Assembly (NCBI RefSeq): GCF_000720475.1
Contig: NZ_JOAP01000008.1
Coordinates: 1 to 64,000 of the forward strand
Direction: 5' to 3'
Source: Streptomyces aureocirculatus
GTDB lineage: Bacteria > Actinomycetota > Actinomycetes > Streptomycetales > Streptomycetaceae
Length of the DNA stretch: 64,000 bases
The notes under the pieces were generated by a model. It saw only the letters and a list, made by a program, of their open reading frames with translations, was not told the DNA's origin and ran no database searches. Below, piece after piece: positions 1 through 9,799 of this stretch; position 1 is the stretch's first letter; every line of letters begins with the position of its first letter. The translations under genes were made by a program, and so were the position numbers.

Positions 1-36
1 CCCCTGCCCCTGCCCCTGCCCCTGCCCCCGCCCCTG
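1..36. repeat. Hexanucleotide tandem repeat (CCCCTG-like)
   Basis: The window opens with consecutive CCCCTG units that degrade to CCCCCG and CCCCTG. The tract lies just downstream of the response regulator that ends at 57. It may belong to the C-terminal coding end of a further minus-strand gene, such as a partner kinase, or be intergenic; the window is cut here so this cannot be decided. Confidence 0.7.
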
Positions 37-56
37 TCCCGCCGCGGGACCGCCCC

Positions 57-878
57 TCACGCCCCACGGCGCGAGGCCCCCTCCGCGGACCACTCCGCCT
101 CGGGCGGCGCCACCAGCTTGTACCCCACCCCGAAGACCGTCACGAGGCGGCGCGGTGTGCGCGGATTGGCCTCGATCTTCTTGCGCAGATTCAGGACGTG
201 CACGTCGACGGTGCGGGCGGATATGTACCCCGACGAGCCGTGGATGCGGTCCAGGAGCTGCGGCCGGGTGAACACCCGCTCCGGCTCCGCGGCCATCGCC
301 GCGAGGAGTTCGAACTCGCCGGGCGTGCACTCCACCCGGCGCCCGTCCACCGTCACCTCGTGCCGCCGCTCGTCCACGAGGAGGCCACCGGCCCGCAGCA
401 CCCGGGCGTCCGGGTCCGGCGGCGGCTGCTGCGGCTGGTGGACGCCGCCGCTGGCCCGCCGCAGCAGGGTGCGTACGCGGGCCATGAGTTCCCGGGGGCT
501 GTAGGGCTTGGTGAGGTAGTCGTCGGCGCCCAGGTCGAGCCCGAGGAGGAGGTCGTCCTCGGTGGAGCGGGCGGTGAGCATGAGGATGGGCAGCGTGCTC
601 GTCCCGGGAGGGCACCCGGGGGCCCCGGCGGCCGGGAACTCCCCTGGCCGGGGGCCCGCGCGCAGCACGCGGGTCACCCCCAGGCCGTCGACCTCCGGCA
701 TCATCACGTCGAGGATCAGCAGGTCGGGCTCGTGCCGCCGCACCTGCTCCAGGGCGGCACGGCCGTCGTGGACGACGCCGACCGTGTGCCCCTCGCGCTC
801 CAGATAGCGGCGGATGAGGTCGGCCTGTTTCTCGTCGTCCTCCGCGACCAGGACAAAAGCGCACATGCGCCCGAGCAT
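57..878 (-). CDS. OmpR/PhoB-family response regulator
   Basis: A two-component response regulator of 273 residues. The receiver domain starts VLVAEDDE, and the phosphoacceptor is the Asp in LILDVMMPEVDG (about residue 57). The conserved Thr (MLTA) and Lys (YLTKPY) follow. The C-terminal winged helix has the PhoB pattern: a TPGEFELL start, a recognition helix SARTVDVHVLNLRKK and the GVGYKL wing. Between the Asp segment and the MLTA strand sits an extra Pro/Gly-rich stretch of about 20 residues (about 70-91), not usual in this compact fold. I chose the ATG at 878 because GGCGG lies at normal spacing; an ATG 12 bases further in is possible. No sensor kinase adjoins within the window, so one may lie to the left. 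The target genes are unknown. Confidence 0.9.
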   Translation of the reverse strand: MLGRMCAFVLVAEDDEKQADLIRRYLEREGHTVGVVHDGRAALEQVRRHEPDLLILDVMMPEVDGLGVTRVLRAGPRPGEFPAAGAPGCPPGTSTLPILMLTARSTEDDLLLGLDLGADDYLTKPYSPRELMARVRTLLRRASGGVHQPQQPPPDPDARVLRAGGLLVDERRHEVTVDGRRVECTPGEFELLAAMAAEPERVFTRPQLLDRIHGSSGYISARTVDVHVLNLRKKIEANPRTPRRLVTVFGVGYKLVAPPEAEWSAEGASRRGA

Positions 879-980
879 AAGTGGACCGCCGTGGTCCACG
901 GCCGCCGCGGAGACGCCCTGACAGGAATCACACAACTGGCCAGGTGCCGGTTCACGGCGTGCGTGGGGCGCGTGCGTGCC

Positions 981-1376
981 CTACGGCTTCCGGTCGTGCG
1001 GTACGACGACGATCTGTACGTCGTCCTCGTAGACGACGCGGCCCGGGTCGGCGGAGTGGACCGTGCGGCACGGGACGCCGTGGGCGGCCAGGATGTCGAG
1101 GTAGCCGGGGACGCGCTCCAGAAGATGGGTGGCGGAGGACTTGAACCAGGCCACCGCGCCCGGGTTCACTTCGGCGTCGTAGACGGTGGGGTCCACGTGC
1201 GAGGGCGTGGTGTACGCGGTGTCGTACCAGTCGTTGTTGGCGCGCCGGAACCGTTCCTGCTCCGGGGTGAGCCTGCCGTCCCGGGCGAGCTGGTTCACCA
1301 GGAAGAACACACCGGGGCGGAGCCCGCGTTCGTGCAGCTCGGGGGACTCGAACCGGATGTACGTCACAGGGGTCAC
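981..1376 (-). CDS. Conserved hypothetical protein, downstream partner of the BTAD regulator
   Basis: A 131-residue soluble protein without signal peptide or membrane segment. It begins [14 protein letters not shown], is rich in aromatic and charged residues (NDWYDTAYTT, VNPGAVAWFKSS), and ends in a beta-rich tail (VVYEDDVQIVVVPHD). I do not recognise a named domain. Its ATG overlaps the stop of the large upstream regulator by four bases (ATGA), so the two are translationally coupled and probably act together. The regular composition and strict codon bias support a real gene. It could be a small effector or accessory protein of the regulator; that role is inference from position only. Confidence 0.7.
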   Translation of the reverse strand: MTPVTYIRFESPELHERGLRPGVFFLVNQLARDGRLTPEQERFRRANNDWYDTAYTTPSHVDPTVYDAEVNPGAVAWFKSSATHLLERVPGYLDILAAHGVPCRTVHSADPGRVVYEDDVQIVVVPHDRKP

Positions 1377-4300
1377 CGGCGCATCCTCGCATCCGGGTCC
1401 CGCCAGTGGGGCGCGCGGGCCCGGTCGGCGAGGGCGTCGGCCTGCCGGTGGTGCGCGGCCGCGGCGGTGGGGCGGCCGAGGGCTTCCGCGAGCCGTCCCG
1501 CGTACCGGGCCACCGGCTCAAGGGTGAGCACCCCGCTGCCCGCGCCGCCCAACTCGCCGCATGCGGGCAGCAGTTCCTGGTAGAGGGCCTCCAGGTCGTC
1601 GGAGGTGGCCGCTGCGGACCGCAGGGCTGCGTGTGCGCGCAGACACAGTTGGGCTTCGAGCAACTGGTCCCCGGGCAGGGGCCCGCTCCCCACCTGGGCG
1701 CCGCCTCCTTCGGCCGCCGCGTCCCCGCTCTGCACCCGCAGGCACAGCAACGCCAGCTCCAGGAGCCCACCCTCGGCGCTCACACCTGCTCCGCCGGTCA
1801 CACCGGGCATCCCTGTCGCGCCTGGTACCCCGGTCATGCCGGTCATGCCGGTCATGCCGGTCATGCCCGAGCCCCGCATCCGCCGTGCCGCCGCCCGGTA
1901 CCCGGCCTCCGCCTCCGCCGCCCGCCCGGCGACGGCGGCACGCAGCGCCGCGTACCAGTCGGTGAACACGCCCACCAGGGGCAACGCGTGCCGTTCGGCG
2001 AGGCGGTCGGCGGTGGCGGCGGCCTTGTCGGCGCTGTCGAAGTCCGCGAGCGCCGCGTGCGCCTGGAGCAGCATCAGATGGCCGAGCACCTCGAAGGCGA
2101 CGAGGCCGTGGCGGGCGGCGAGGGAGGTCAGTTCCTCGCCGATGCGGGCGCGTTCGGGGGCGAGGCCTGGGCGGTGGAAGGTGTGCAGGAAACGTCCGTT
2201 GAGGGCGAAGGCGAGCAGCGCGGCGCCCTCGCCCCGGCCCGCGTCGCCCTCGCCCTCTCCGCCGTCCGCCGAGAACCCACCGTCCGCGGGGAACCCGGCC
2301 TCCGCGGGGAACCCGCCGTCCGCCGAGAACCCGGCCTCCGCAGGGAGACCACCGTCCGCCGAGAACCCGGCCTCCCCCAAGGCCCGGGCGAGCACCTCGG
2401 CCTCCCGTGCCGCGGCGGCGCCGATGCCGGTGCGGGTGCCCCGGGTCTCCATGGCGACGGTGCTCAGCAACCGGCACCGGGTGGCGCGGCGCGCGCGGGT
2501 CCCGTCGTCCGGGAGTGCGTCCAGGGCGCGCAGCGCGGCGGTGACGATGCGGCGGGAGAGGGCCTCGTCGTCGTTGCGGGCCCAGATGCCGGGTACGTCG
2601 AAGGCGCCGATGACGCGGGCGGTCAGTTCGGGGTCGCCGGTGGCCTCGGCGGCGACGAGCGCGTCGGCGCGGTACCGGCGGGCCTCGGTGAGGCCGCCGG
2701 TGACGGCGAGGTTGCGGACGAGCCCCATGACGAGCCCCAGCCGCTCCCGGCCCTCGGGACACCCAGGGCTCCCGGGGCTCCCCGAACTCCCAGGGCTCCC
2801 CGGTCTCCCAGGGCTCCCTAGGCTCCCGGGCCTCCCTAGGCTCCCGGGGCCCCCGGGGCCCCCTAGGGTCCCCGGTCTCCCAGGGCTCCCCAGGCTCCCG
2901 GGCCTCCCGGCACTCCCCGGCCTCCCGGCACTCCCCGGGCCCCCGGCACTCCCCGGGCCCCCGGCACTCCCGGGGCTCCCGGGGCTCCCGGCAGGCACCC
3001 CTCCCGGCGGACCCGCCCGGTCGTACGCGTCCAGGGCCGCCCGCCAGAGCCGTGCCGCCCGGTGCGGTGCGAACGCGGCCTCGGCGCGCCGTGCCGCCCG
3101 GGCGGCGAAGTCGACCGCGCGGGCGGCGACTTCGCGGGTGCCCGCGGCGACGTAGTGGTGGGCGACGGCTTCGACGGCACCGGGCCGCAGCCGTTCGACG
3201 ACCTCACCGGCGGCGGTGTGCAGTTGGGCGCGGCGGGGTCCTGTCAGGTCGCGGTACAGCGCCTCACGCACGAGCGCGTGCGCGAACTCGACCCGGCCGA
3301 CACCCGTGTCCGCACCCGTACCCGCCCCCGCACCCATACCCGCGCCGACACCCATGCCCGCAGCGGCACGCACACCCGGGCCCGCTCCCGCTCCCGCCCC
3401 CGAGTCCGCTCCCGCCCCCGCACCCGGGCCCCAGTCCGCAGCGGCACCCACACCCGCACCCGGGGCCGCACCCGAGCCCGCCCCCAAACCCGAGCCCACA
3501 CCCGCCCCCCCCTCCACAAGAAACCCAGCCCCCACCCCCGCGTCGACCCCCTCAAGCACGGCGTCCTCGTCCCCGACGAGGTGGTACAGGACCTCCAGGT
3601 CGACCTCGGGCCCGAGCACCGCGGCCTGCCGCAGCACGGCGCGGGCCCGTGGTGGCAGCGCCCCGGCCCGGCGCCGGACGACGTCCCGTACGCCGTCGGG
3701 TACGCGGTCGAGCGCGGCGGGGCCCTCGGTGGCGTACAGGCGGGCGATCTCGCGTACGAAGAAGGGGTTGCCGCCGCTGCGGCGGTGCACGGTGCGGACG
3801 GCGGCGGGCTCGATCGGGCGCCCGGCGACGGCCCGGACCAGGTCGCCCACCGCGTCCTCGGGCAGCGGCCCGACCCGTACGCGCAAGGGTTCGGCGCGTG
3901 CGAGACGCCCGAGCACCTCCCGTACCCCGGCACCGGCTTCGGTGTCCCGGTACGTCGCCACGACGAGCACGGCGCGCTCGACCGGTGACTCCGCGAGGGC
4001 GGCGAGCAGTTCCAGAGTCTCCGTGTCGGCCCAGTGCAGATCGTCGAGTACGAGGAGCAGTGGCCGTCCGCGGTCGGCGACGCGCACGATCTCCTCCCCC
4101 ACCCACCGGTACCACCGGAACCGGCTCCCGCCCCCGCTCAGGCCGGTACGGTCCAGGCCCCCCACCAGGTCCAGTTCTCCCGACGCCTCCCCCCAAGGCC
4201 ACCCGGCAGGCGCCCCGCCCTGCTCCGACGCCCGCCCCCACGCCGTGGTCCACCCCGCGTCGGCGAGCCGTTCCGCGAGGTCCCGCACGAGGGCCGTCTT

Positions 4301-5422
4301 GCCCGCCCCCGCGTCCCCGGCGACCAGCGCGAGGGCGAACCGCCGGTCCCGTACGGCGGCGCGGGCGGCGGCGTCCAGGTCGGCGGACTCCCGCTCACGA
4401 CCGAGGAGTTCGCGTCCCCGGCCCACGGCGACGTCCCCGCGGGGTGACGCCTCCGCTCCGGCACCCCTTGCGGGAGCGGACGCGAAACCGGTGGCGGACA
4501 CGAAACCGGGCACGGACGCGAAACCGGTGGCGGACACGAAACCGGGCACGGACGCGAAACCAGGCGCGGACGCGAAACCGGGCGCGGACGCAAAACCAGG
4601 CTCAGGCGCACCCCCGGACGCCAGAATCTCCCCCTCCGCCCGCCGCAACCCACCCCCCGGCTCCATCCCCAGCTCCCGTACCAGCCGTTCGCGGGCCCTG
4701 CGCAGTACGGCGAGGGCGTCACCCCGTCGCCCCGCGCGGTGCAGGGCGGTGGCGAGGAGGCCCCAGGCGTCCTCACGCGAGGGGTGCCGCTCGACGTGCG
4801 GCTCCAGGTCGAGGACGGCTTCCTCGGGGCGGTGGAGGGTGAGGGCCGCGGTGGCGCGGCGTTCCACGGCGAGCAGCCGCAGCCCGTCGAGGCGTGCGGC
4901 CTCGGCGCGGGCCCAGTCCTGCTCCGCCCACTCGGCGTAGGCGGGCCCCCGCCACAGCGCGAGCGCGCCGTCGAGCAGCACGAGGGCCGCGCCGGCGGCG
5001 GTACCGGCCGGGGCCCCGGCCCCACCGGAAAGGAGCCGCCCCGCCTCCCCCACCGCTCCCTCGAACCGCCACGCGTCCACCGCCGCATCCGCCGCGAGCA
5101 GCGCGTAGCCGGGCCCGGACGTCACCAGGAGCCGGGCGGGGGCGCGCCGGGGGCGGTCGGGTTCCAGGGCCTTGCGGAGGTCGCCGACGAAGGTGCGGAT
5201 CGAGCCGATGGCGGTGGGCGGCGGGTCCGCCCAGAAGTCGTCGACGAGGCGGGCGACCGGAACGGTGCGGCGGCGGGCCAGCAGGAGCCGGGCGAGGACG
5301 GCCCGGTGCCGCGGGCCCTTCAGGTCGAGGGGCCGCCCCGCGGCGTCGCGCGCGGCGAGCGGCCCGAGCACCTCGAACGTCAGGGGTCCGGCACCCCGCG
5401 GGCCCTCGTCCACCTCCGGCAC
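1373..5422 (-). CDS. Giant AfsR-like regulator (OmpR-type DNA-binding + BTAD + AAA/NB-ARC-like ATPase)
   Basis: A cytoplasmic transcriptional regulator of about 1,350 residues. It has an N-terminal winged-helix DNA-binding domain ([14 protein letters not shown], then [22 protein letters not shown]), a bacterial transcriptional activation domain ([17 protein letters not shown]) and an ATPase with Walker A ([11 protein letters not shown]) and Walker B ([12 protein letters not shown]). A helical C-terminal part with TPR character follows, and no LuxR helix-turn-helix ends it. Long low-complexity insertions interrupt it: GF(A/V)S repeats after the BTAD, Gly/Ala-rich and Pro-Gly-Ser collagen-like tracts in the middle, an EAGFSADGG repeat, and GMT repeats near the end. 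The start is uncertain. The GTG at 5422 directly precedes conserved sequence; a start up to 5497 is open but would overlap the divergent hydrolase gene at 5491. Family members control antibiotic production or development; the target here is unknown. Confidence 0.85.
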   Translation of the reverse strand: MPEVDEGPRGAGPLTFEVLGPLAARDAAGRPLDLKGPRHRAVLARLLLARRRTVPVARLVDDFWADPPPTAIGSIRTFVGDLRKALEPDRPRRAPARLLVTSGPGYALLAADAAVDAWRFEGAVGEAGRLLSGGAGAPAGTAAGAALVLLDGALALWRGPAYAEWAEQDWARAEAARLDGLRLLAVERRATAALTLHRPEEAVLDLEPHVERHPSREDAWGLLATALHRAGRRGDALAVLRRARERLVRELGMEPGGGLRRAEGEILASGGAPEPGFASAPGFASAPGFASVPGFVSATGFASVPGFVSATGFASAPARGAGAEASPRGDVAVGRGRELLGRERESADLDAAARAAVRDRRFALALVAGDAGAGKTALVRDLAERLADAGWTTAWGRASEQGGAPAGWPWGEASGELDLVGGLDRTGLSGGGSRFRWYRWVGEEIVRVADRGRPLLLVLDDLHWADTETLELLAALAESPVERAVLVVATYRDTEAGAGVREVLGRLARAEPLRVRVGPLPEDAVGDLVRAVAGRPIEPAAVRTVHRRSGGNPFFVREIARLYATEGPAALDRVPDGVRDVVRRRAGALPPRARAVLRQAAVLGPEVDLEVLYHLVGDEDAVLEGVDAGVGAGFLVEGGAGVGSGLGAGSGAAPGAGVGAAADWGPGAGAGADSGAGAGAGPGVRAAAGMGVGAGMGAGAGTGADTGVGRVEFAHALVREALYRDLTGPRRAQLHTAAGEVVERLRPGAVEAVAHHYVAAGTREVAARAVDFAARAARRAEAAFAPHRAARLWRAALDAYDRAGPPGGVPAGSPGSPGSAGGPGSAGGPGSAGRPGSAGRPGSLGSPGRPGTLGGPGGPGSLGRPGSLGSPGRPGSPGSSGSPGSPGCPEGRERLGLVMGLVRNLAVTGGLTEARRYRADALVAAEATGDPELTARVIGAFDVPGIWARNDDEALSRRIVTAALRALDALPDDGTRARRATRCRLLSTVAMETRGTRTGIGAAAAREAEVLARALGEAGFSADGGLPAEAGFSADGGFPAEAGFPADGGFSADGGEGEGDAGRGEGAALLAFALNGRFLHTFHRPGLAPERARIGEELTSLAARHGLVAFEVLGHLMLLQAHAALADFDSADKAAATADRLAERHALPLVGVFTDWYAALRAAVAGRAAEAEAGYRAAARRMRGSGMTGMTGMTGMTGVPGATGMPGVTGGAGVSAEGGLLELALLCLRVQSGDAAAEGGGAQVGSGPLPGDQLLEAQLCLRAHAALRSAAATSDDLEALYQELLPACGELGGAGSGVLTLEPVARYAGRLAEALGRPTAAAAHHRQADALADRARAPHWRDPDARMRR
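2755..3000. repeat. Coding minisatellite, collagen-like (GGGxxxCCC) units
   Basis: A run of near-identical short units built on cccgggctccc/cccagggctccc encodes Pro-Gly-(Ser/Ala/Arg/Leu) triplet repeats in the minus-strand regulator. The unit length is a multiple of three throughout, so the reading frame stays open. Similar coding repeats in the same gene lie near 1795-1870, 2255-2370, 3285-3530 and 4480-4605. Confidence 0.8.
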
Positions 5423-5490
5423 CCCCTCAACGTACCCCCGGCGGCAGCCGTACTGATCCGTTGCTGATTCGCGCCGCGCAGGCTGAGCCC

Positions 5491-6489
5491 ATGACACCCC
5501 ACGAACACCACGAACACCACAAACACCACAAACACCCCGAACATCGTGAACACCACAAACACCCCGAACCCCGTATCGAAGGCTTCTCCTACCGCCGCGT
5601 GACCGTCGGCGCCGCCGACGACGCGGGCGAAGGCGTCCAGCTCAACGCGGCTGTCGGAGGCGACCCGGAAGCCACCCCCGTGGTCCTCCTGCACGGCTTC
5701 CCGCAGACGCACCTCATGTGGCGGCACGTCGCCGTGGACCTCGCGGCCGACCATCATGTGATCTGCCCGGACCTGCGCGGTTACGGGGCGAGCGACAAGC
5801 CGGAGGAGGAGGCGGACGGGCTGACGTACGCCAAGCGGACGATGGCCGCGGACGTGGTGGCGCTGGCGCGGGCGCTCGGTCACGAGCGGTTCGCGCTCGC
5901 GGGGCACGACCGGGGCGCGCTCGTCGCGGTCCGGGCGGGCCTGGACCACCCGGACAATGTGACACACCTGATGTCACTGGACGTCCTGCCGACCCTGGAC
6001 ATGTGGGACGTCATGCGGGGCACGACCGCGGCGGTCGGCTTCCACCTGTTCCTGATGGCGCAGCCGCCGGGCCTGCCGGAGCGGATGATCTCCGCGGACC
6101 CGGACGCGTTCTTCGGCCACTTCCTGGACCTGTGGGCCACCGCCCCGGACGCGGTCCCGGCGGAGGTGCGGGCCGCGTATCTGCGGGCCTGCCGCGAGGC
6201 GGTGCCGTCGATCGTCGCGGACTACCGCGCGTCGGCGTTCGCGGACGTGGAGCACGACACGGCGGACCGCAGCGCGGGGAACATCCTGCGGATGCCGGTC
6301 ACGGTCCTCCAGCAGGACTGGGGCGCCGCGCTCGGCTTCGACGCGGAGGCGCTGTGGCGCCGGTGGGCTCCGGACCTGACGCACCGGACGGTGCCGTACG
6401 GCCACTTCATGGCGGAGGAGGCGCCGAAGCAGGTCACGGCGGCCCTGCGGGAACTCCTCGCCCGCGGGCCCGGCGAGGCGCCCGCCTAA
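5491..6489 (+). CDS. Alpha/beta-hydrolase, epoxide hydrolase/haloacetate dehalogenase-like, with His-rich N-terminus
   Basis: A 332-residue alpha/beta-hydrolase. The oxyanion-loop motif is HGFPQTHLMW. The nucleophile elbow is AGHDRGA, so the nucleophile is Asp as in epoxide hydrolases and haloalkanoate dehalogenases. The cap region reads FLMAQPPGLPERM, and a late His lies in PYGHFMAEEAP. Compared with fluoroacetate dehalogenase, the second carboxylate-binding Arg after DRGA is Leu and the halide-binding Trp position is Leu. A dehalogenase role is therefore unlikely and a hydrolase of an epoxide or ester more likely. Residues 4-27 are an unusual His/Glu/Lys repeat encoded by tandem CAC(A/G)AAC units. 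The ATG at 5491 has only a weak ribosome-binding site. The next hydrolase gene starts ten bases downstream, forming a two-gene operon divergent from the large regulator. Confidence 0.8.
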   Translation: MTPHEHHEHHKHHKHPEHREHHKHPEPRIEGFSYRRVTVGAADDAGEGVQLNAAVGGDPEATPVVLLHGFPQTHLMWRHVAVDLAADHHVICPDLRGYGASDKPEEEADGLTYAKRTMAADVVALARALGHERFALAGHDRGALVAVRAGLDHPDNVTHLMSLDVLPTLDMWDVMRGTTAAVGFHLFLMAQPPGLPERMISADPDAFFGHFLDLWATAPDAVPAEVRAAYLRACREAVPSIVADYRASAFADVEHDTADRSAGNILRMPVTVLQQDWGAALGFDAEALWRRWAPDLTHRTVPYGHFMAEEAPKQVTAALRELLARGPGEAPA

Positions 6490-6498
6490 TCTGGGCGG

Positions 6499-7314
6499 AT
6501 GCCAACCATGCAGCTCAGTAACGGAGTCCAGCTCGCGTACGACGACCACACCGGGCCCGAGGAGAGCACCCCCGCCCCACCGGTCCCCCTGGTTCTCGTG
6601 CACGGCCACCCCTTCAACCGGTCGTCCTGGGACGCGCAGGTCGCCGAGTTCGCCGCCGAACGCCGCGTGATCACGTTCGATCTGCGCGGCTACGGCGAGT
6701 CGGCGGTACGGGACGCGCCGCCCGTCTCCGACTTCGGGGACTTCGCGCGGGACCTGGAGGCGCTCCTGGACCACCTGGGCGTGGCGCGGTGCGCGCTGGG
6801 CGGCATCTCGATGGGCGGCCAGATCGTCCTCGACGCGTACGCGCGCTTCCCGCACCGGATGGCGGGTCTGCTGCTCGCCGACACCTCGCCGGGGGCCGAG
6901 ACACCGGAGGGCAAGGCGTTCCGCAACGAACTCGCGGACCGGCTCCTGGCCGAGGGCATGCGGGGGTACACCGACGAGGTGCTGCACAAGATGGTGGCTC
7001 CGTACAACGAGGAGGCCGCCGGGCGGGTGCGGCGGATGATGCTGGCGTCGTCGCCGCGGGGCGCGGCGGCGGCTCTGCGGGCGCGTGCCGAACGCCCGGA
7101 CTACGAGGCAGGGTTGGCGGAGGTCGGGGTGCCGGTCCTGGTGGTTGTGGGCAGGGACGACACGTACACGCCGGTGGCGGGCGCGCGGGCGCTGCACGCG
7201 GCGCTGCCCGACGCGCGCCTCTGCGTCGTCGAGCGGGCGGCGCACCTGCCGAACCTGGAGCGGCCCGAGGAGTTCAACGCGGCGGTGCGCGACTGGCTCG
7301 CCGGGCTCAACTGA
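6499..7314 (+). CDS. Alpha/beta-hydrolase (Ser nucleophile)
   Basis: A 271-residue soluble alpha/beta-hydrolase. Early HGHPFNRSSW is the oxyanion region and LRGYGES follows. GGISMGGQ is the Ser nucleophile elbow, VVGRDDTYTP carries the acid, and AAHLPNLERP carries the catalytic His. The length and motif spacing match enol-lactonase or esterase-type members such as 3-oxoadipate enol-lactonases. No aromatic-degradation genes adjoin, so the substrate is open. The gene starts ten bases after the preceding hydrolase and is probably co-transcribed with it. An internal ATG nine bases further in is an alternative start. Confidence 0.82.
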   Translation: MPTMQLSNGVQLAYDDHTGPEESTPAPPVPLVLVHGHPFNRSSWDAQVAEFAAERRVITFDLRGYGESAVRDAPPVSDFGDFARDLEALLDHLGVARCALGGISMGGQIVLDAYARFPHRMAGLLLADTSPGAETPEGKAFRNELADRLLAEGMRGYTDEVLHKMVAPYNEEAAGRVRRMMLASSPRGAAAALRARAERPDYEAGLAEVGVPVLVVVGRDDTYTPVAGARALHAALPDARLCVVERAAHLPNLERPEEFNAAVRDWLAGLN

Positions 7315-7799
7315 GGTGGCGGCCACCGCCGGGGGCGTGGGGCGGCTGGTACCGGCGGTGGCCGTGGGACGCGCCGACGCCGCGTGGTGCACCCGCACGC
7401 CGGCGCGAGCCTGCCCGTGCGGCACAGGGGCGTGCGGGAGACGGCCCCGGTTGACGAACCGCTGGGCACGGGTCGGAACTGCGCGGGTGCTGCGGTTCCG
7501 GCCCGCTCACGGGCCGAATCGGGCGGCCCGCAAGTTCGGTGCTGGGTGGGCGTCCGGGGTCTTGGGACCGAGCGCGGTGCCGCCGCTGCCTTCGGCCGCC
7601 GTGCGGGCGCGCGCGCTCTTCTTCGGAGGCTAGAGCGCGGCGGAGCGCGACGGAAGACGAGACGCGGCACCAGCGTCGCTGCGTCAAATCCGGTAGGGCG
7701 GTCCCGCGAGGTCACCGGCGGCCACTCCCAGGGGGCGCGGCGCCAAGAGGGGAGTTTTCTCCACTGCCCTCGGGACGTGCGGCTTTCGATAATGACGAC
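7315..7799. other. Non-coding interval upstream of the two-component system
   Basis: About 485 bases without a credible gene. It holds a GC-rich stretch after the hydrolase stop. Close to the kinase start is a more A/T-containing segment (ctttcgataatg near 7783-7795) that could include the kinase promoter. No clear operator or strong terminator is seen. Confidence 0.5.
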
Positions 7800-9191
7800 A
7801 TGAAGAGCACACGACAGGCTGACCCTGACCCGCCCGCTGGGGCAGTACCCGCGGGAGCCGCCGCCACGAGCGGCTTCGCCACCCTCCCGAGCGACCTCGC
7901 CACCCTCCCGAGCGACCTCGCCACCCTCCCGAGCGGCTTCGCCGCGTTCCGCCGCACCCTGGCCCTGTGGGGCCTCGCCCACCGCGCGTTCTGCCTGTCG
8001 CTGTGGTGCGTCATGGTGTCCTCGGTGCTGCGCGGCCCGCTCGGCGCGAGGCTCCTTCCGGGTACGGAACGCCGGGTGCGGGCCCTGGCGGACCGGCAGC
8101 GCGCGCTGGCCGCACGGTGGTCGGGCGTCGACATCCCCGCGGTGTACGCGGAGCTGCCCGCCGCGGGCACCGCCCGGGGCAAGGCCCTGCGCGCCCAGCT
8201 CCTCGACAAGGGCAACCAGGTGCACCGGGACTGGCGCTGGGTGCACGTGGACGGGTTCGCGGGCGGCGCCATCGCTGCGGGGCCCGCGCTGCTCGCCCTC
8301 ACCGGCCTATGGGGTCTGTGGACGGCCGCCGTGGGCACGGAGCTCTCCGACCGGTGGGGCAGCCTGTGGTTCCTCTTCGTCCCGGTCGGCGACCCGGCCA
8401 CCGCGGCCCTCGCGGGCGTGCTCGGCGCCCTGTGCCTGCCCCTGGCCCTCTTCTGGGCCCCGCGCCGCACCCTGCGGCTGCACGCCCGCTACCTCCGTCT
8501 CCTCCTCGCCCCCGCCGAATCCGAGCTTCTCGCGGCCCGCGTCGAGCACCTGAAAACGACCCGCTCCGACGCCGTCGACACCCAGATGTCGGAGATCCGC
8601 CGTATCGAGCGCGACCTCCACGACGGCGCGCAGGCCCGCCTGGTGGCGATGGGCATGACCCTGAACGCGGCGGAGCACCTGCTCGCCACCGACCCGGAGG
8701 CCGTCCGTGACCTCCTCGTCGAGGCCCGGCAGTCCTCCACCGCCGCCCTCAAGGAGCTACGCGACCTGGTCAAGGGCATCCACCCGCCGATCCTCGCGGA
8801 CCGCGGACTCGTCGATGCCGTACGCTCCCTGGCGATGATCAGCCCGCTGCGCACCGAGGTCGTCGTCGACCTCCCGGACCGCCCCGAACCGCCCGTCGAG
8901 TCCGCCGTGTACTTCGCCGTCGCCGAGCTTCTCACCAACGCCACGAAGCACTCCGGCGCCGAGCGGTGCTGGATCGACCTGCGGTACGAGGCCGGTTCGC
9001 TGCGGGTGTCCGTCGCGGACGACGGGCAGGGCGGCGCCGACGTGTCCGCCGGGACCGGTCTGCGGGGCGTCGAGCGGCGCCTCGCCCACTTCGACGGCGT
9101 CCTCGCCGTGAGCAGCCCGCCGGGCGGCCCGACCCTGATGACCCTGGAGCTGCCGTGCGCGTTGTCCTCGCCGAAGACCACTTCCTCCTGA
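7800..9191 (+). CDS. NarL-type sensor histidine kinase (HisKA_3)
   Basis: A membrane sensor kinase of 463 residues. After an N-terminal segment with a short repeat (ATLPSDL units) come a hydrophobic segment near SLWCVMVSSVL and two membrane segments (AGPALLALTGLWGL and ALAGVLGALCLPLALF). The dimerisation/phosphoacceptor motif IERDLHDGAQARL, with its catalytic His, follows. The ATPase domain has the N-box ELLTNATKHSG, DDGQGG and TGLRGVERRL. There is no obvious extracellular sensor domain, so the signal is probably sensed in or near the membrane. The ATG at 7800 begins MKSTRQADP. The response regulator starts inside its 3' end (37-base overlap), so the pair is one operon. Confidence 0.9.
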   Translation: MKSTRQADPDPPAGAVPAGAAATSGFATLPSDLATLPSDLATLPSGFAAFRRTLALWGLAHRAFCLSLWCVMVSSVLRGPLGARLLPGTERRVRALADRQRALAARWSGVDIPAVYAELPAAGTARGKALRAQLLDKGNQVHRDWRWVHVDGFAGGAIAAGPALLALTGLWGLWTAAVGTELSDRWGSLWFLFVPVGDPATAALAGVLGALCLPLALFWAPRRTLRLHARYLRLLLAPAESELLAARVEHLKTTRSDAVDTQMSEIRRIERDLHDGAQARLVAMGMTLNAAEHLLATDPEAVRDLLVEARQSSTAALKELRDLVKGIHPPILADRGLVDAVRSLAMISPLRTEVVVDLPDRPEPPVESAVYFAVAELLTNATKHSGAERCWIDLRYEAGSLRVSVADDGQGGADVSAGTGLRGVERRLAHFDGVLAVSSPPGGPTLMTLELPCALSSPKTTSS

Positions 9192-9799
9192 GGGACGGAG
9201 TCACGCGGCTCCTGGAAGCCTTCGGCCACGAGGTCCTGGCAGCAGTCGACACCGGCCCCCTCCTCCTCGAAGCCCTCCTCACCCTGCGCCCCGACGTCGC
9301 CGTGGTCGACGTCCGCCTGCCGCCCTCGTTCAGCGACGAGGGGCTGCGCGCCGCGGTCTCCGCCCGTACGCGGGTTCCTGGGCTGCCTGTGCTGCTCCTG
9401 TCCCAGTACGTGGAGCCTCTGTACGCCCACGAGTTGCTGGCCACCGGCTCCGAGGGCATCGGCTACGTCCTGAAGGAACGCGTGTCCGACGGGGCGGAGT
9501 TCATCGCCACCATTGAGCGCGTGGCGGGCGGCGGTACGGCGATGGACCCCGAGGTGGTGTCCAAGCTCGTCACCGGCAAGTCCCGCGACGAGCCCCTCGC
9601 CTCGCTCACTCCGCGTGAGCGCGAGGTCCTGGAGTGCCTGGCCCAGGGCGGTTCCAATGCGGGCATCGCGGAGGCCCTGTTCGTCACCGAGAAGGCGGTG
9701 GCCAAGCACGTCGGCAACATCTTCATGAAACTGGGGCTGCCGCCTTCGGAGTCCGCGAACCGGAGGGTGCTTGCTGTTCTGGCCTACCTGGACAGGTAG
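9155..9799 (+). CDS. NarL/LuxR-family response regulator
   Basis: A response regulator of 214 residues and partner of the overlapping kinase. The receiver begins VVLAEDHFLLRDGV, with the phosphoacceptor Asp in VAVVDVRLPP. The C-terminal LuxR-type helix-turn-helix is complete: LTPREREVLECLAQG, NAGIAEALFVTEKAVAKHV, then NIFMKLGL. The GTG at 9155 has GGAG at nine bases and is the only start that gives a full receiver. The coupled overlap with the kinase predicts balanced synthesis. Its 3' end overlaps the convergent DUF397 gene by 16 bases. The regulon is unknown. Confidence 0.92.
   Translation: MRVVLAEDHFLLRDGVTRLLEAFGHEVLAAVDTGPLLLEALLTLRPDVAVVDVRLPPSFSDEGLRAAVSARTRVPGLPVLLLSQYVEPLYAHELLATGSEGIGYVLKERVSDGAEFIATIERVAGGGTAMDPEVVSKLVTGKSRDEPLASLTPREREVLECLAQGGSNAGIAEALFVTEKAVAKHVGNIFMKLGLPPSESANRRVLAVLAYLDR

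Noticed and set aside
1406..2821. Plus-strand frames across the AfsR-like gene
   Set aside because: They are mirror frames of a repeat-rich gene; they have no ribosome-binding sites and are composed of Arg/Pro/Ala noise.
5491..6489. Fluoroacetate dehalogenase
   Set aside because: The Asp nucleophile and first Arg are present, but the second carboxylate-binding Arg and the halide-binding Trp are replaced by Leu.
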